From Clostridia bacterium (GTDB lineage: Bacteria > Bacillota > Clostridia > Oscillospirales > CAG-382), in contig CAAEPN010000243.1 of the NCBI GenBank assembly GCA_900757905.1, positions 1 to 11,486 on the forward strand: a stretch of 11,486 nt of DNA, written 5' to 3'. Of this stretch, positions 1-5,758 are shown one piece after another (within the stretch, counting starts at the first letter, position 1; every line of letters begins with the position of its first letter). The notes beneath the pieces were generated by a model. The model saw nothing but the letters and a program-made list of their open reading frames with translations, was not told the origin of the DNA and made no database searches. The position numbers and the translations under genes are program-made.

Positions 1-220
1 AAAAAGAAGAAACAAATCGCAAATGTTATCGTTCGCTTACGGAGCTTCAGCTATCTGTTTTTGAATATATTGAAGGGTATTACAACACAAAAAGACCGCT
101 CGGAACGCTTAATATGCTTACGCCAAATGAAGCAGAAGCTTTATATTGGGAGCAGACAAAATACCCTGCTCCCCCTAAAAAAATTGTACTTTTTGTGTCT
201 ACTTACTTGACTATAGTTCA
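1..220 (+). mobile_element. Right end of an IS3-family insertion sequence (partial)
   Basis: The left part of the element lies outside the window. What remains is the C-terminal transposase coding sequence followed by a terminal inverted repeat. Read inward on the minus strand, the end starts TGAACTATAGTCAAG and runs into AAGTAGACACAAAAAG, the layout of IS3-group ends, which begin with TG and carry a GTAGACA block. The boundary at 220 is inferred from that TG. Neither the other end nor a target duplication can be seen. Confidence 0.75.
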
Positions 221-236
221 CCCAAACCGTTTTTAA
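3..236 (+). CDS. IS3-family transposase (OrfB), C-terminal fragment
   Basis: This is an open frame entering from the left edge, 77 residues to a TAA at 234-236. It contains the segment FEYIEGYYNTKRPLGTLNM followed by LTPNEAE, the typical end of the rve integrase core in IS3-family OrfB proteins (tyrosine/asparagine pair, R-P, then TPxE). The catalytic D, D and E residues lie upstream, outside the window. The protein would catalyse cut-and-paste or copy-out transposition of the IS. The frame continues through the terminal inverted repeat and stops about 16 bases past the inferred IS end, so its last residues depend on flanking DNA. Family assignment is firm; activity cannot be judged. Confidence 0.8.
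   Translation, partial: KEETNRKCYRSLTELQLSVFEYIEGYYNTKRPLGTLNMLTPNEAEALYWEQTKYPAPPKKIVLFVSTYLTIVHPNRF
196..220. repeat. IS3-type right terminal inverted repeat
   Basis: The plus strand reads TGTCTACTTACTTGACTATA and then GTTCA, so the minus strand starts TGAACTATAG. Its position after the transposase reading frame and the 5'-TG end fit the right inverted repeat of an IS3-family element. It probably extends left into the ACAAAAAGTACAA stretch. The matching left repeat is outside the window. Confidence 0.65.
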
Positions 237-393
237 CCTCGTCTAAAATTCCGCTGATTAAATTTTCAGTAACCGTGACTTGTTCCGTTGTTGCATAGCA
301 CGGTAATGATTCTTTCGGAATAGGCGCAGCATTTGTCGTGACTGCACTCGCCGTTAGTGACAATGTGATTAAAAATATAGATATTTTCTTCAT
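211..393 (-). CDS. Small exported protein, 3' end cut by the IS (60 residues left)
   Basis: I do not recognise the family. The start MKKISIFL at 393 is set by GGAGG about 9 bases upstream, inside the end of tnpV, and the ATG overlaps the tnpV stop as ATGA, so the two are probably translationally coupled. Residues 1-23 look like a Sec signal peptide: KK, a hydrophobic run IFLITLSLTASAV, then a TNAA cleavage region. The rest is a short polar segment with one cysteine near residue 32. The last residues and the stop (GAA CTA TAG) come from the IS inverted repeat, so the original C-terminus is missing and its length is unknown. It may be a fragment of a longer secreted protein. Confidence 0.55.
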   Translation of the reverse strand: MKKISIFLITLSLTASAVTTNAAPIPKESLPCYATTEQVTVTENLISGILDEVKNGLGEL

Positions 394-758
394 TCTGCAA
401 AACCTCCGTACACATATTCTCTCATAATAAATTCTTCCGCTCGACTGTGAATTGAGTTCATTTTTTGTAGCCATAGCATTTGATTATCTGCTTTCAACTG
501 TTCCGTAACTTCTTCTTGTTTTGCCATTTTTGACACCATATCTTTCAGAACATTGTGACAGATTTCGTCTATCTCCGCAAGGTGTTCTGACAATCTACCA
601 TCAATCATTAAAGCCGTATAAAAAGATTTGTGATGTTCTTTCAAAAACTGTCTGCGTAATCTTCCGTATTTTCCGATTATGTATTTCTTTGTGTCAGGTA
701 CGGTTAAATCAGGAATGTAGTAATCGCCGCACTTTGAATAAATAATTTTGTCTTTCAT
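390..758 (-). CDS. tnpV: TnpV-family transposon-encoded protein
   Basis: The protein has 122 residues and matches the TnpV family carried by clostridial transposons and integrative elements. Its typical N-terminal block is DYYIPDLTVPD followed by IGKYGRLRRQFLKEH. Then come SEHLAEIDEICHNVL, MAKQEEVTEQLKA and MNSIHSRAEEFIMREYVY, the usual family layout and length. The biochemical function of TnpV is not established; it is a marker of mobile elements. The start is taken at 758 because a strong GGAGG lies 11 bases upstream. The earlier in-frame ATG at 776 is part of that ribosome binding site (ATGGAGG) and is unlikely to be used. It lies upstream of the exported mini-protein with an ATGA overlap and appears intact. 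Confidence 0.85.
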   Translation of the reverse strand: MKDKIIYSKCGDYYIPDLTVPDTKKYIIGKYGRLRRQFLKEHHKSFYTALMIDGRLSEHLAEIDEICHNVLKDMVSKMAKQEEVTEQLKADNQMLWLQKMNSIHSRAEEFIMREYVYGGFAE

Positions 759-794
759 ATTGTTTTCGACCTCCATTTGTGATAAAATTAGTTT

Positions 795-847
795 GTGGTT
801 ATACTTTTAGTTTTCGGTTATCACCGCCTTGTTTTATATATAACCAC
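795..847. repeat. 9-bp perfect inverted repeat upstream of tnpV
   Basis: GTGGTTATA at 795-803 is mirrored by TATAACCAC at 839-847, with a 35-base spacer. A third GGTTAT copy in the spacer (815-820) sits in CGGTTATCACCG, itself flanked by CGGT/ACCG. Together they look like a cluster of protein binding sites or the remains of a recombinase site, not a terminator (no T-tract, wide spacer). Confidence 0.45.
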
Positions 848-864
848 TTTTCAAATTATCGCAA
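837..864 (-). promoter_or_regulatory. Candidate promoter for tnpV
   Basis: On the minus strand, TTGCGA (859-864) is followed after 16 bases by TATATA (837-842), or after 18 bases by TATAAA. The AT-rich setting lowers confidence. The -10 overlaps one arm of the 9-bp inverted repeat, which would suit a repressor or an element protein controlling this transcript. Confidence 0.4.
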
Positions 865-925
865 ATGAGCCGCAGCCATATATATGTATTAGGTTTAAGA
901 GAAAATCTCTCCGTCACCCTTTACA

Positions 926-1354
926 TTATATATCTTCGCTTACACGAATTCCGGTAGAACAGATCGCCTGCATGAGCAGGTACAGACGTTCATTTTGGTT
1001 GGATCTTGCCGCATCAAGCAATCTTTCATATTCATTTTTGGAAAGCTCTTTATCCTCAGAAGCAAAGAGCTGTTTCTGCATTTTCAATGCCTTGACTTTA
1101 CAATCGTACCGTTCATAATACTCAAAAAAGCTATTTAAAGAAGATAAAACAGAATTGACGCTTGCCGGTCTGTAATTTTGAACAAGAAAAGCCTTATATT
1201 CGAGAACAATCGGCTTATCGACCGTTCTACCGTCCACCCATGCGGCAAAAGCTCCTATATCACGGGTATATTTTTCAACAGTTGCAGAGCTTTTTTCTTG
1301 GTTTATCAAATAAATCCGGAAACAATTTATCGATTCTTGTGTAATTTTTTTCAT
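926..1354 (-). pseudogene. Tyrosine recombinase/integrase, truncated after the first catalytic Arg
   Basis: The 142-residue product is the N-terminal part of a XerC/D-like phage-type integrase. Residues 1-90 form the SAM-like core-binding domain (KSSATVEKYTRDIGAFAAW, then SVNSVLSSLNSFFEYY). The catalytic domain then begins with LSKNEYERLLDAA and ends at ICSTGIRVSEDI. The arginine in TGIRVSE is the first catalytic residue. The Lys, HxxR, His/Trp and nucleophile Tyr are absent, so it cannot cut or join DNA. Family members are usually near 280-300 residues. Homology stops at about position 935, followed by Asp-Ile-stop. The start at 1354 is set by AAAGGAG 9 bases upstream; the frame extends further upstream but without a ribosome binding site. 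Confidence 0.85.
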
Positions 1355-1388
1355 TTTTCCAAACTCCTTTATGGGTATAGCTTTGTAT

Positions 1389-1397
1389 ATTTTATCA
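1389..1397 (-). promoter_or_regulatory. Candidate extended -10 promoter for the recombinase remnant
   Basis: The minus strand reads TGATAAAAT, an extended -10 (TGnTAAAAT), about 35 bases upstream of the start codon. No good -35 hexamer is seen at 17 bases. The distance to the AAAGGAG site is suitable. Assignment is tentative. Confidence 0.35.
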
Positions 1398-1499
1398 CAC
1401 ATAATTCCTGCAAAAAGCGAAAACTTTATTTTTCTGCGATGCTGTGAAAGAAACATAAGCGCCGCCTAAGTTTTATCATTTAAAATTCACACCGAAGTC

Positions 1500-1528
1500 T
1501 TGTATTTTTCGTGTTTTTTCGCTATAAT
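1500..1528 (+). promoter_or_regulatory. Sigma-A-type promoter of the DUF362 gene
   Basis: TTGTAT (1500-1505), a 17-base spacer and a perfect TATAAT (1523-1528) place the transcription start near 1535. That is about 45 bases before the ATG, with AGGAG in the leader. The leader also contains CCGCTTGAAGTGGCGG, a weak dyad that could be an operator but has only four perfect pairs. Confidence 0.7.
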
Positions 1529-1581
1529 AAAGAAAAAACCGCTTGAAGTGGCGGAATCAGAAAAGAACAGGAGTGTCTGCC

Positions 1582-2445
1582 ATGGCGGCAAAAGTTTATT
1601 TTTCCAAAGAAATAACCCCCGAAAACGTATTGAAGCTGTATGACGCGGTCGGGAAGAAGCTTTCCGGCAAAACTGCGATCAAACTGCATTCCGGCGAAGT
1701 CGGCAACCAAAACTTTTTGAAGCCGGATTTCTGGAAGCCAATCATTTCCCATGTCGGCGGCACAGTCTGCGAATGCAATACGGCCTATGACGGTATGCGC
1801 AACACCACCGAAAAGCACCGTATTACACTTGAAAAGCACGGTTGGAGCAAAAACTTTGACGTTGACCTTCTCGACGCGACCGGTCCGGATATGGTTCTTG
1901 AAATTCCGAACGGAAAAATAATCAAGAAGAACTATGTCGGCAAAGATCTTGCAAACTACGATTCGCTTCTTGTTTTATCCCACTTCAAGGGACATCCTAT
2001 GGGCGGCTACGGCGGCGCGCTCAAACAGTTATCCATCGGCATTGCCTCTTCTTTCGGCAAAGCCTATATTCACGGCGCCGGCAAGCCGGAAAACCTTTGG
2101 ACAGCCGATCATGACAGCTTTTTGGAATCTATGGCGGATGCGGCTTCGTCGGTCGTGAAGTATTTCGGCGGCAATGCGGTCTATATCAACGTCATGAAAA
2201 ACATGTCGGTCGATTGTGACTGCTGTGCAGTTGCGGAAGACCCGTGCATGAAGGATATCGGAATTTTAGCGTCGGATGACCCGATTGCCATTGACCGTGC
2301 CTGCCTTGATCTTGTATATGCCTCGGACGATCCCGGAAGAGACCATTTGATCGAACGTATCGAATCGCGCAACGGCGCTCAAACCATTGACGCGGCAAAA
2401 GCACTTGGATTCGGCGAGACGGAATATACGCTCATCGAGCTTTAA
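1582..2445 (+). CDS. DUF362 domain protein with a cysteine cluster
   Basis: The 287-residue protein matches the DUF362 family, whose members are often linked to iron-sulfur cluster or redox functions without a proven reaction. Typical signs are SHFKGHPMGGYGGALKQLSIG (about residues 133-153, the central glycine-rich core), VDCDCCAVAEDPC (about 210-222, cysteines at 212, 214, 215 and 222) and the following DIGILASDDPIAIDRACLDLV. The CDC motif may bind metal; a classical 2x[4Fe-4S] ferredoxin domain, present in some longer members, is absent. There is no signal peptide, so it is probably cytoplasmic. The start at 1582 is set by AGGAG 8 bases upstream; an earlier in-frame ATG at 1543 has no ribosome binding site. 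It is monocistronic between its own promoter and terminator, so context gives no substrate. Confidence 0.8.
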   Translation: MAAKVYFSKEITPENVLKLYDAVGKKLSGKTAIKLHSGEVGNQNFLKPDFWKPIISHVGGTVCECNTAYDGMRNTTEKHRITLEKHGWSKNFDVDLLDATGPDMVLEIPNGKIIKKNYVGKDLANYDSLLVLSHFKGHPMGGYGGALKQLSIGIASSFGKAYIHGAGKPENLWTADHDSFLESMADAASSVVKYFGGNAVYINVMKNMSVDCDCCAVAEDPCMKDIGILASDDPIAIDRACLDLVYASDDPGRDHLIERIESRNGAQTIDAAKALGFGETEYTLIEL

Positions 2446-2455
2446 ACATAACGAC

Positions 2456-2500
2456 AAAGAGCCGTAAGAACATTTTAATTTGATGTTCTTACGGCTCTTT
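2456..2500. terminator. Bidirectional terminator between DUF362 and AraC genes
   Basis: The arms AAAGAGCCGTAAGAACAT (2456-2473) and the perfect complement at 2483-2500 form an 18-bp stem with a 9-base loop. The A-run on the left and T-runs on the right suit transcripts arriving from both convergent genes. The T-tract is better on the plus strand (TTTTGGTGCCTTTTT). Confidence 0.9.
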
Positions 2501-2540
2501 TGGTGCCTTTTTAAAATTTCCGTCAACGATTTCAGCCTTG

Positions 2541-3383
2541 TCACATTTCGATTTTCTGCAATCTTTCAGCAAACTCCGTCGGAGAAAAACCGGTCTTTTT
2601 CTTAAACAGGCGCGAAAAATAGAGCGGATTTTCGATACCGACCGACAGTGCCACTGACTTTATACTCTCATCTTTGTTTTTTAACAGCTCTTTGGCACGG
2701 TCGATACGCGCCGAAAGCAGATATTCCTGCGGCGACACGCCGTACCGGGCATGAAAGAGCGAGATCAAGTGGCTTTGCGAAATAAAATTTTTCTCGGCAA
2801 GCTCGCTGATCTTGACGGTATGCGTATAGTTTTCACGGATAAACCGTGCGACATTTTCCGTTATGTCCGATTTGGAAGCAGAGAGGTTCCGTGGGTTGGT
2901 TTCCATATGCAACGCCAAAATTTCATAAAAGGCAGCGTACATTTTCGCATTCTCTGCAAACGGATTTTCCGCTGTATCCGCTAAGTTTTTCTGTATTATG
3001 CGAATGCATTCCGTGTTTTTTTCAAAACGAAACACTCCGTTATGCGTCGGCAGTCCGCACTCCTTTAACAGCAAGTGCGCGTCCGCGCCCCGAAACATGA
3101 TCCAATAGCTCTCATACGGATCCTCTTTGTCAGCCACGATCACTTCTTTTTCATTCGGTACGACGATATAGCCGTCGCCTGCACCAAACGGCTCGTGCAT
3201 AAACAGACCTTTCCCGGATAAAACGTAATGAATGATATACACGTCTCTTGTCATGGTCTGTTCAGTCCCTGACGGCACTTTGTTATAACCGGTTTCTACT
3301 ACGGAAACACGGTTTTCCATAACCACCGTGGGAATCCGATAATATTTCGGCCAGATTTCGGTATTTTCTCTCTGAATCAGCAT
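2541..3383 (-). CDS. AraC-family transcriptional regulator
   Basis: The 280-residue protein has the two-domain AraC layout. The N-terminal half (about 30-150) is a cupin-like sensor domain, with VYIIHYVLSGKGLFMHE and AGDGYIVVPNEKEVIVAD as typical strands, which would bind a sugar or other small effector. The C-terminal 100 residues carry two helix-turn-helix motifs, including ISELAEKNFISQSHLISLFHARYG and VALSVGIENPLYFSRLFKKKTGFSPTEF; the second is the AraC signature. It diverges from the glycoside hydrolase operon and most likely activates it, and probably controls itself since candidate sites overlap its own promoter. The start MLIQREN at 3383 is preferred with AGGGG 8 bases upstream; a longer frame to 3464 would run through the promoter. 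The effector is unknown. Confidence 0.9.
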   Translation of the reverse strand: MLIQRENTEIWPKYYRIPTVVMENRVSVVETGYNKVPSGTEQTMTRDVYIIHYVLSGKGLFMHEPFGAGDGYIVVPNEKEVIVADKEDPYESYWIMFRGADAHLLLKECGLPTHNGVFRFEKNTECIRIIQKNLADTAENPFAENAKMYAAFYEILALHMETNPRNLSASKSDITENVARFIRENYTHTVKISELAEKNFISQSHLISLFHARYGVSPQEYLLSARIDRAKELLKNKDESIKSVALSVGIENPLYFSRLFKKKTGFSPTEFAERLQKIEM

Positions 3384-3424
3384 ACTTCCCGCCCCTTTTT
3401 GACAGATCGCTGCTCTAAATCGTA

Positions 3425-3456
3425 AATTTGTGTATATTTTAGCACAATTTGTGTAT
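3425..3456. promoter_or_regulatory. Candidate AraC operator: two direct repeats AATTTGTGTAT
   Basis: Identical 11-mers AATTTGTGTAT occur at 3425-3435 and 3446-3456, start-to-start 21 bp, which is two helical turns. AraC-family dimers usually bind direct repeats with this spacing on one DNA face. The pair ends next to the presumed -35 region of the glycoside hydrolase promoter (activation position) and covers the regulator's own promoter (repression position). The binding protein is inferred from the neighbouring gene. Confidence 0.65.
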
Positions 3457-3464
3457 GGCGTCAA
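3436..3464 (-). promoter_or_regulatory. Promoter of the AraC-family regulator gene
   Basis: The minus strand reads TTGACG (3459-3464), a 17-base spacer, and TAAAAT (3436-3441) with an upstream TG, making TGCTAAAAT an extended -10. The start point would be near 3429, about 46 bases before the ATG at 3383. One of the two direct-repeat operators lies in the spacer and the other near the start point, suggesting self-repression. Confidence 0.7.
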
Positions 3465-3484
3465 GGCATGTTTTATGCTAAAAT
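3456..3484 (+). promoter_or_regulatory. Activator-dependent promoter of the glycoside hydrolase operon
   Basis: TGCTAAAAT at 3476-3484 is an extended -10, but the hexamer 17 bases upstream (TGGCGT, 3456-3461) is a poor -35, as expected for a promoter needing an activator. The direct repeats lie immediately upstream. The start would be near 3491, leaving a roughly 30-base leader with GGAGGAG before the ATG. Confidence 0.55.
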
Positions 3485-3521
3485 GAATTATAAATATTGC
3501 AGCACAAAAAGGAGGAGTTAT

Positions 3522-4700
3522 ATGTATTTATTCAAAGAAGAGTGGTTAAGTACCGAAAAACGTACCGATGAGACCGAAAACCGCTTATTAAATCTCGCCT
3601 ATACTACCCTCATGAACAACGCCTATGAAGCCGACGGTTATCCGTGGAGTCCGTATCGCTGTATCAGCCCGGCGCGCAGTCTTCCTGGTTTGGCCGGCGC
3701 TTTTACCGGCGTATGGAACTGGGACAGCGCGTTCCATGCGGTCGGCGTTTCGCGCTGGGACACCGCGCTTGCCAAAGAAGCGCTTCTCGGCTTTATGCAG
3801 TTTCAGAAAGAGAACGGTCTGTTTCCGGACGTGATGTTCGAAAGCGGCGTATTAGTCGATCAGTTTTCCAAGCCGCCGGTACTCGGTTGGGCGTGCGAAA
3901 TTGTCTACAAACGGGATAAAGACCGCGAATTTTTACAAAAAGTATATCCCATGCTCGTCAAAAACGAAGCCTATTGGGTGGAAAACCGCATGAGAGACGG
4001 TCTTCTGCACTACGATTCCGAGGACAAGGGCAGCAAGGATTACGAGCTTCATGTCCGCTATGAATCCGGCTGGGACAACTCGGTGCGTTGGGACAAAAAC
4101 ATTGTCGATATGTGGGCCATCGACCTCAACTGCTTCATGGTCATGAACTACCGGGCGCTTTGCTTTATGGCAAACGAACTGAATCTGCCGGAGGAAGCAA
4201 AAGCATGGTCGGACAAGGCGGAGCGCATGAGCGCGCTCATCAATGAGCGCCTTTGGGACGGCAAAAACGGCTGGTATGCCGACGCAAACAGCTTGACGCA
4301 CGAGATATCCGACGTTCTTTCGCCGGCATCTTTTATGCCGCTGTACATCGGTATCGCCTCTGAAGAACAGGCAAAAGCGATGGCGAAAATCGCTGAAACC
4401 AGATTTGAAGGAAAAATGCCGACCGTATCCTTCGACAGTCCGGAATATTCGCTCGATTACTGGCGCGGCCCGACGTGGTTAAACGTAGCCTACTTTGCCG
4501 CAAAAGGCCTTAAAAACTACGGTTTTGCGGTAGCAGACCAAATCAAAGCGTCGATTCTTTCCATGTGTGCCAAAGACAAAGAACATATTTACGAGAATTA
4601 TGACGCCAAAGCGGAAAAAGGGCAATATTGCAACCATTTCAGCTGGAGCTGCGTGTTTATCATCGAATTTATTCTGAATTTTGATAAGCAGAATTTCTGA
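3522..4700 (+). CDS. GH63 / MGH1-like glycoside hydrolase
   Basis: The 392-residue protein has an (alpha/alpha)6-barrel glycosidase signature of the GH63/mannosylglycerate-hydrolase-like type. Key blocks are WNWDSAFH (65-72), ESGWDNSVRWD (181-191), YWRGPTWLNVAYF (313-325), and IYENYD followed by NHFSWS (356-376). By family analogy Asp185 in GWDNS would be the general acid and Glu358 the base; both are present. It should hydrolyse an alpha-linked glucoside or mannoside, but the substrate cannot be read from sequence. No signal peptide is seen, so it acts inside the cell on an imported or phosphorylated glycoside. The start at 3522 follows a near-perfect AAAGGAGGAG 6 bases upstream. It is the first gene of an operon with the TIM-barrel gene 14 bases downstream. 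Confidence 0.82.
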   Translation: MYLFKEEWLSTEKRTDETENRLLNLAYTTLMNNAYEADGYPWSPYRCISPARSLPGLAGAFTGVWNWDSAFHAVGVSRWDTALAKEALLGFMQFQKENGLFPDVMFESGVLVDQFSKPPVLGWACEIVYKRDKDREFLQKVYPMLVKNEAYWVENRMRDGLLHYDSEDKGSKDYELHVRYESGWDNSVRWDKNIVDMWAIDLNCFMVMNYRALCFMANELNLPEEAKAWSDKAERMSALINERLWDGKNGWYADANSLTHEISDVLSPASFMPLYIGIASEEQAKAMAKIAETRFEGKMPTVSFDSPEYSLDYWRGPTWLNVAYFAAKGLKNYGFAVADQIKASILSMCAKDKEHIYENYDAKAEKGQYCNHFSWSCVFIIEFILNFDKQNF

Positions 4701-4714
4701 AAAGGAGAAAAATT

Positions 4715-5623
4715 ATGCGAAAAGTCAGCATTTCTATCGCGATTTTACAGCAAAAGTACGGAGACGAAGAAGCGCTTCGCATTGCAAAGCGTATCGGTGC
4801 AGACGCGGTGGATTTCAACCTTTGCGACAATGATCGCAAAAATCCGAACGACATTTACAGCAAAGACGATGACGCCATTTTGGAATACTACCGTCATTTA
4901 AAACAGGTTGCCGACGAAATCGGACTTGAGATCTGCCAGACGCACGGCAGACTGCAAGGCTTTAAGGACATTCCCGAAGAGGATGACAACTTAGCGGCGA
5001 ACAGCCGTATCGACTGCATGGCAACCGCCGCGCTTGGTGCGAAAATCTGCGTCGTTCACTCGGTCACCACCATTTTTATGGGTCCCGACGCTGACCCGAA
5101 AAAGATGCGCGACCTCAATTTTGACATGTTTACGCGCATGCTGCCGTTTGCCAAGGAATACGGCGTTATCATCGCGTCCGAAACCTTCGGCGACGCGGTT
5201 CGCTTTGCGTGCTGCGACTTTTTCGGGCAGATCAACGAGTTTCTTATGTCCTACAACCGTGTTTGCGCTGTCGAAGATTTTGCAAAGTACTTCAAGATCT
5301 GCGTGGACACCGGTCATTCCAACAAGGCCATGCGCTTCGGCAATCCGAAGCCGGGCGATGTGATCCGTCTTGCCGGTCAAAATCTTGTTGCATTGCACTT
5401 AAACGACAATGACACCCTCACCGACCAACACAAAACGCCGCTCACCGGCACGATCGACTGGAACGACGTATTTGACGCGCTCGATGAGATCGGTTACAGC
5501 GGTTACTACAACATGGAGTTGGAGCTTCGCCATTTCGGCAAGGATTTTGAAATTGAAGAAGCCGCTTTTTCCATCAAGGTTCTTCGCAACATGCTCAAAG
5601 ACCGCTACGGCAAAGACGCTTGA
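4715..5623 (+). CDS. Sugar isomerase/epimerase-like TIM-barrel protein (AP endonuclease 2 fold)
   Basis: The 302-residue protein belongs to the xylose-isomerase-like TIM-barrel superfamily. Candidate metal ligands appear in the expected order at strand ends: Glu156 in ASETFG, Asp198 and His201 in VDTGHS, His228 in ALHLND, and Glu268 or Glu270 in NMELEL. QTHG (75-78) and VVHS (113-116) add active-site histidines. Members of the family isomerise or epimerise free, phosphorylated or keto sugars; a few are endonucleases, but these residues and the operon favour sugar chemistry. Its AAAGGAG ribosome binding site overlaps the end of the intergenic gap after the glycoside hydrolase stop. The likely role is to convert the sugar released by that enzyme. 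The exact reaction is unknown. Confidence 0.8.
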   Translation: MRKVSISIAILQQKYGDEEALRIAKRIGADAVDFNLCDNDRKNPNDIYSKDDDAILEYYRHLKQVADEIGLEICQTHGRLQGFKDIPEEDDNLAANSRIDCMATAALGAKICVVHSVTTIFMGPDADPKKMRDLNFDMFTRMLPFAKEYGVIIASETFGDAVRFACCDFFGQINEFLMSYNRVCAVEDFAKYFKICVDTGHSNKAMRFGNPKPGDVIRLAGQNLVALHLNDNDTLTDQHKTPLTGTIDWNDVFDALDEIGYSGYYNMELELRHFGKDFEIEEAAFSIKVLRNMLKDRYGKDA

Positions 5624-5639
5624 TTTGATCGTATATAGA

Positions 5640-5672
5640 AAAGAGCCGTCTGCTTTTAACAGACGGCTCTTT
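5640..5672. terminator. Bidirectional terminator between sugar operon and arg operon
   Basis: AAAGAGCCGTCTG (5640-5652) and its exact complement at 5660-5672 form a 13-bp stem with a 7-base loop. T-rich sequence follows only briefly in each direction (CTCTTT on plus, CTCTTTTC on minus). It lies 17 bases after the TIM-barrel stop and about 90 bases beyond the argF stop, so it probably serves both. A weaker ATAAAAC/GTTTTAT hairpin at 5682-5698 lies between it and argF. Confidence 0.85.
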
Positions 5673-5758
5673 GAGCATACAATAAAACTTCGTTTTATGA
5701 CACGCTGGCAGATTTGTACGCTCGCACCTCACGCCGAAAAGCCATATAGACTTTTGTT

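Larger units (their letters stand above)
759..925. other. Gene-free stretch between tnpV and recombinase remnant
   Basis: No convincing coding sequence is present on either strand. It is AT-rich and holds the candidate tnpV promoter, the GTGGTTATA inverted repeat and the tnpV ribosome binding site. The sequence next to the recombinase break (to about 934) does not continue the recombinase in any frame I could read, so it probably comes from a deletion or rearrangement junction. Confidence 0.5.

Noticed and set aside
778..1399. An 11-bp inward-facing inverted repeat, TGTGATAAAAT at 778-788 (plus) and 1389-1399 (minus), framing the recombinase remnant like element ends.
   Set aside because: The match does not extend beyond 11 AT-rich bases, no target duplication is seen, and the right copy is better explained as an extended -10. 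Chance is plausible.
1543..1581. An upstream in-frame ATG that would lengthen the DUF362 protein by 13 residues.
   Set aside because: It lies close to the predicted transcription start with no ribosome binding site, while the ATG at 1582 has AGGAG at good distance and MAAKVYFS fits the family start.
3933..4301. A 122-codon minus-strand open frame inside the glycoside hydrolase gene.
   Set aside because: Antisense to a clear GH63-like gene and without a ribosome binding site or motifs.
5682..5698. ATAAAAC-TTC-GTTTTAT hairpin beyond argF as a separate terminator.
   Set aside because: Almost all A-T pairs and no T-tract; the strong hairpin at 5640-5672 is the better terminator.
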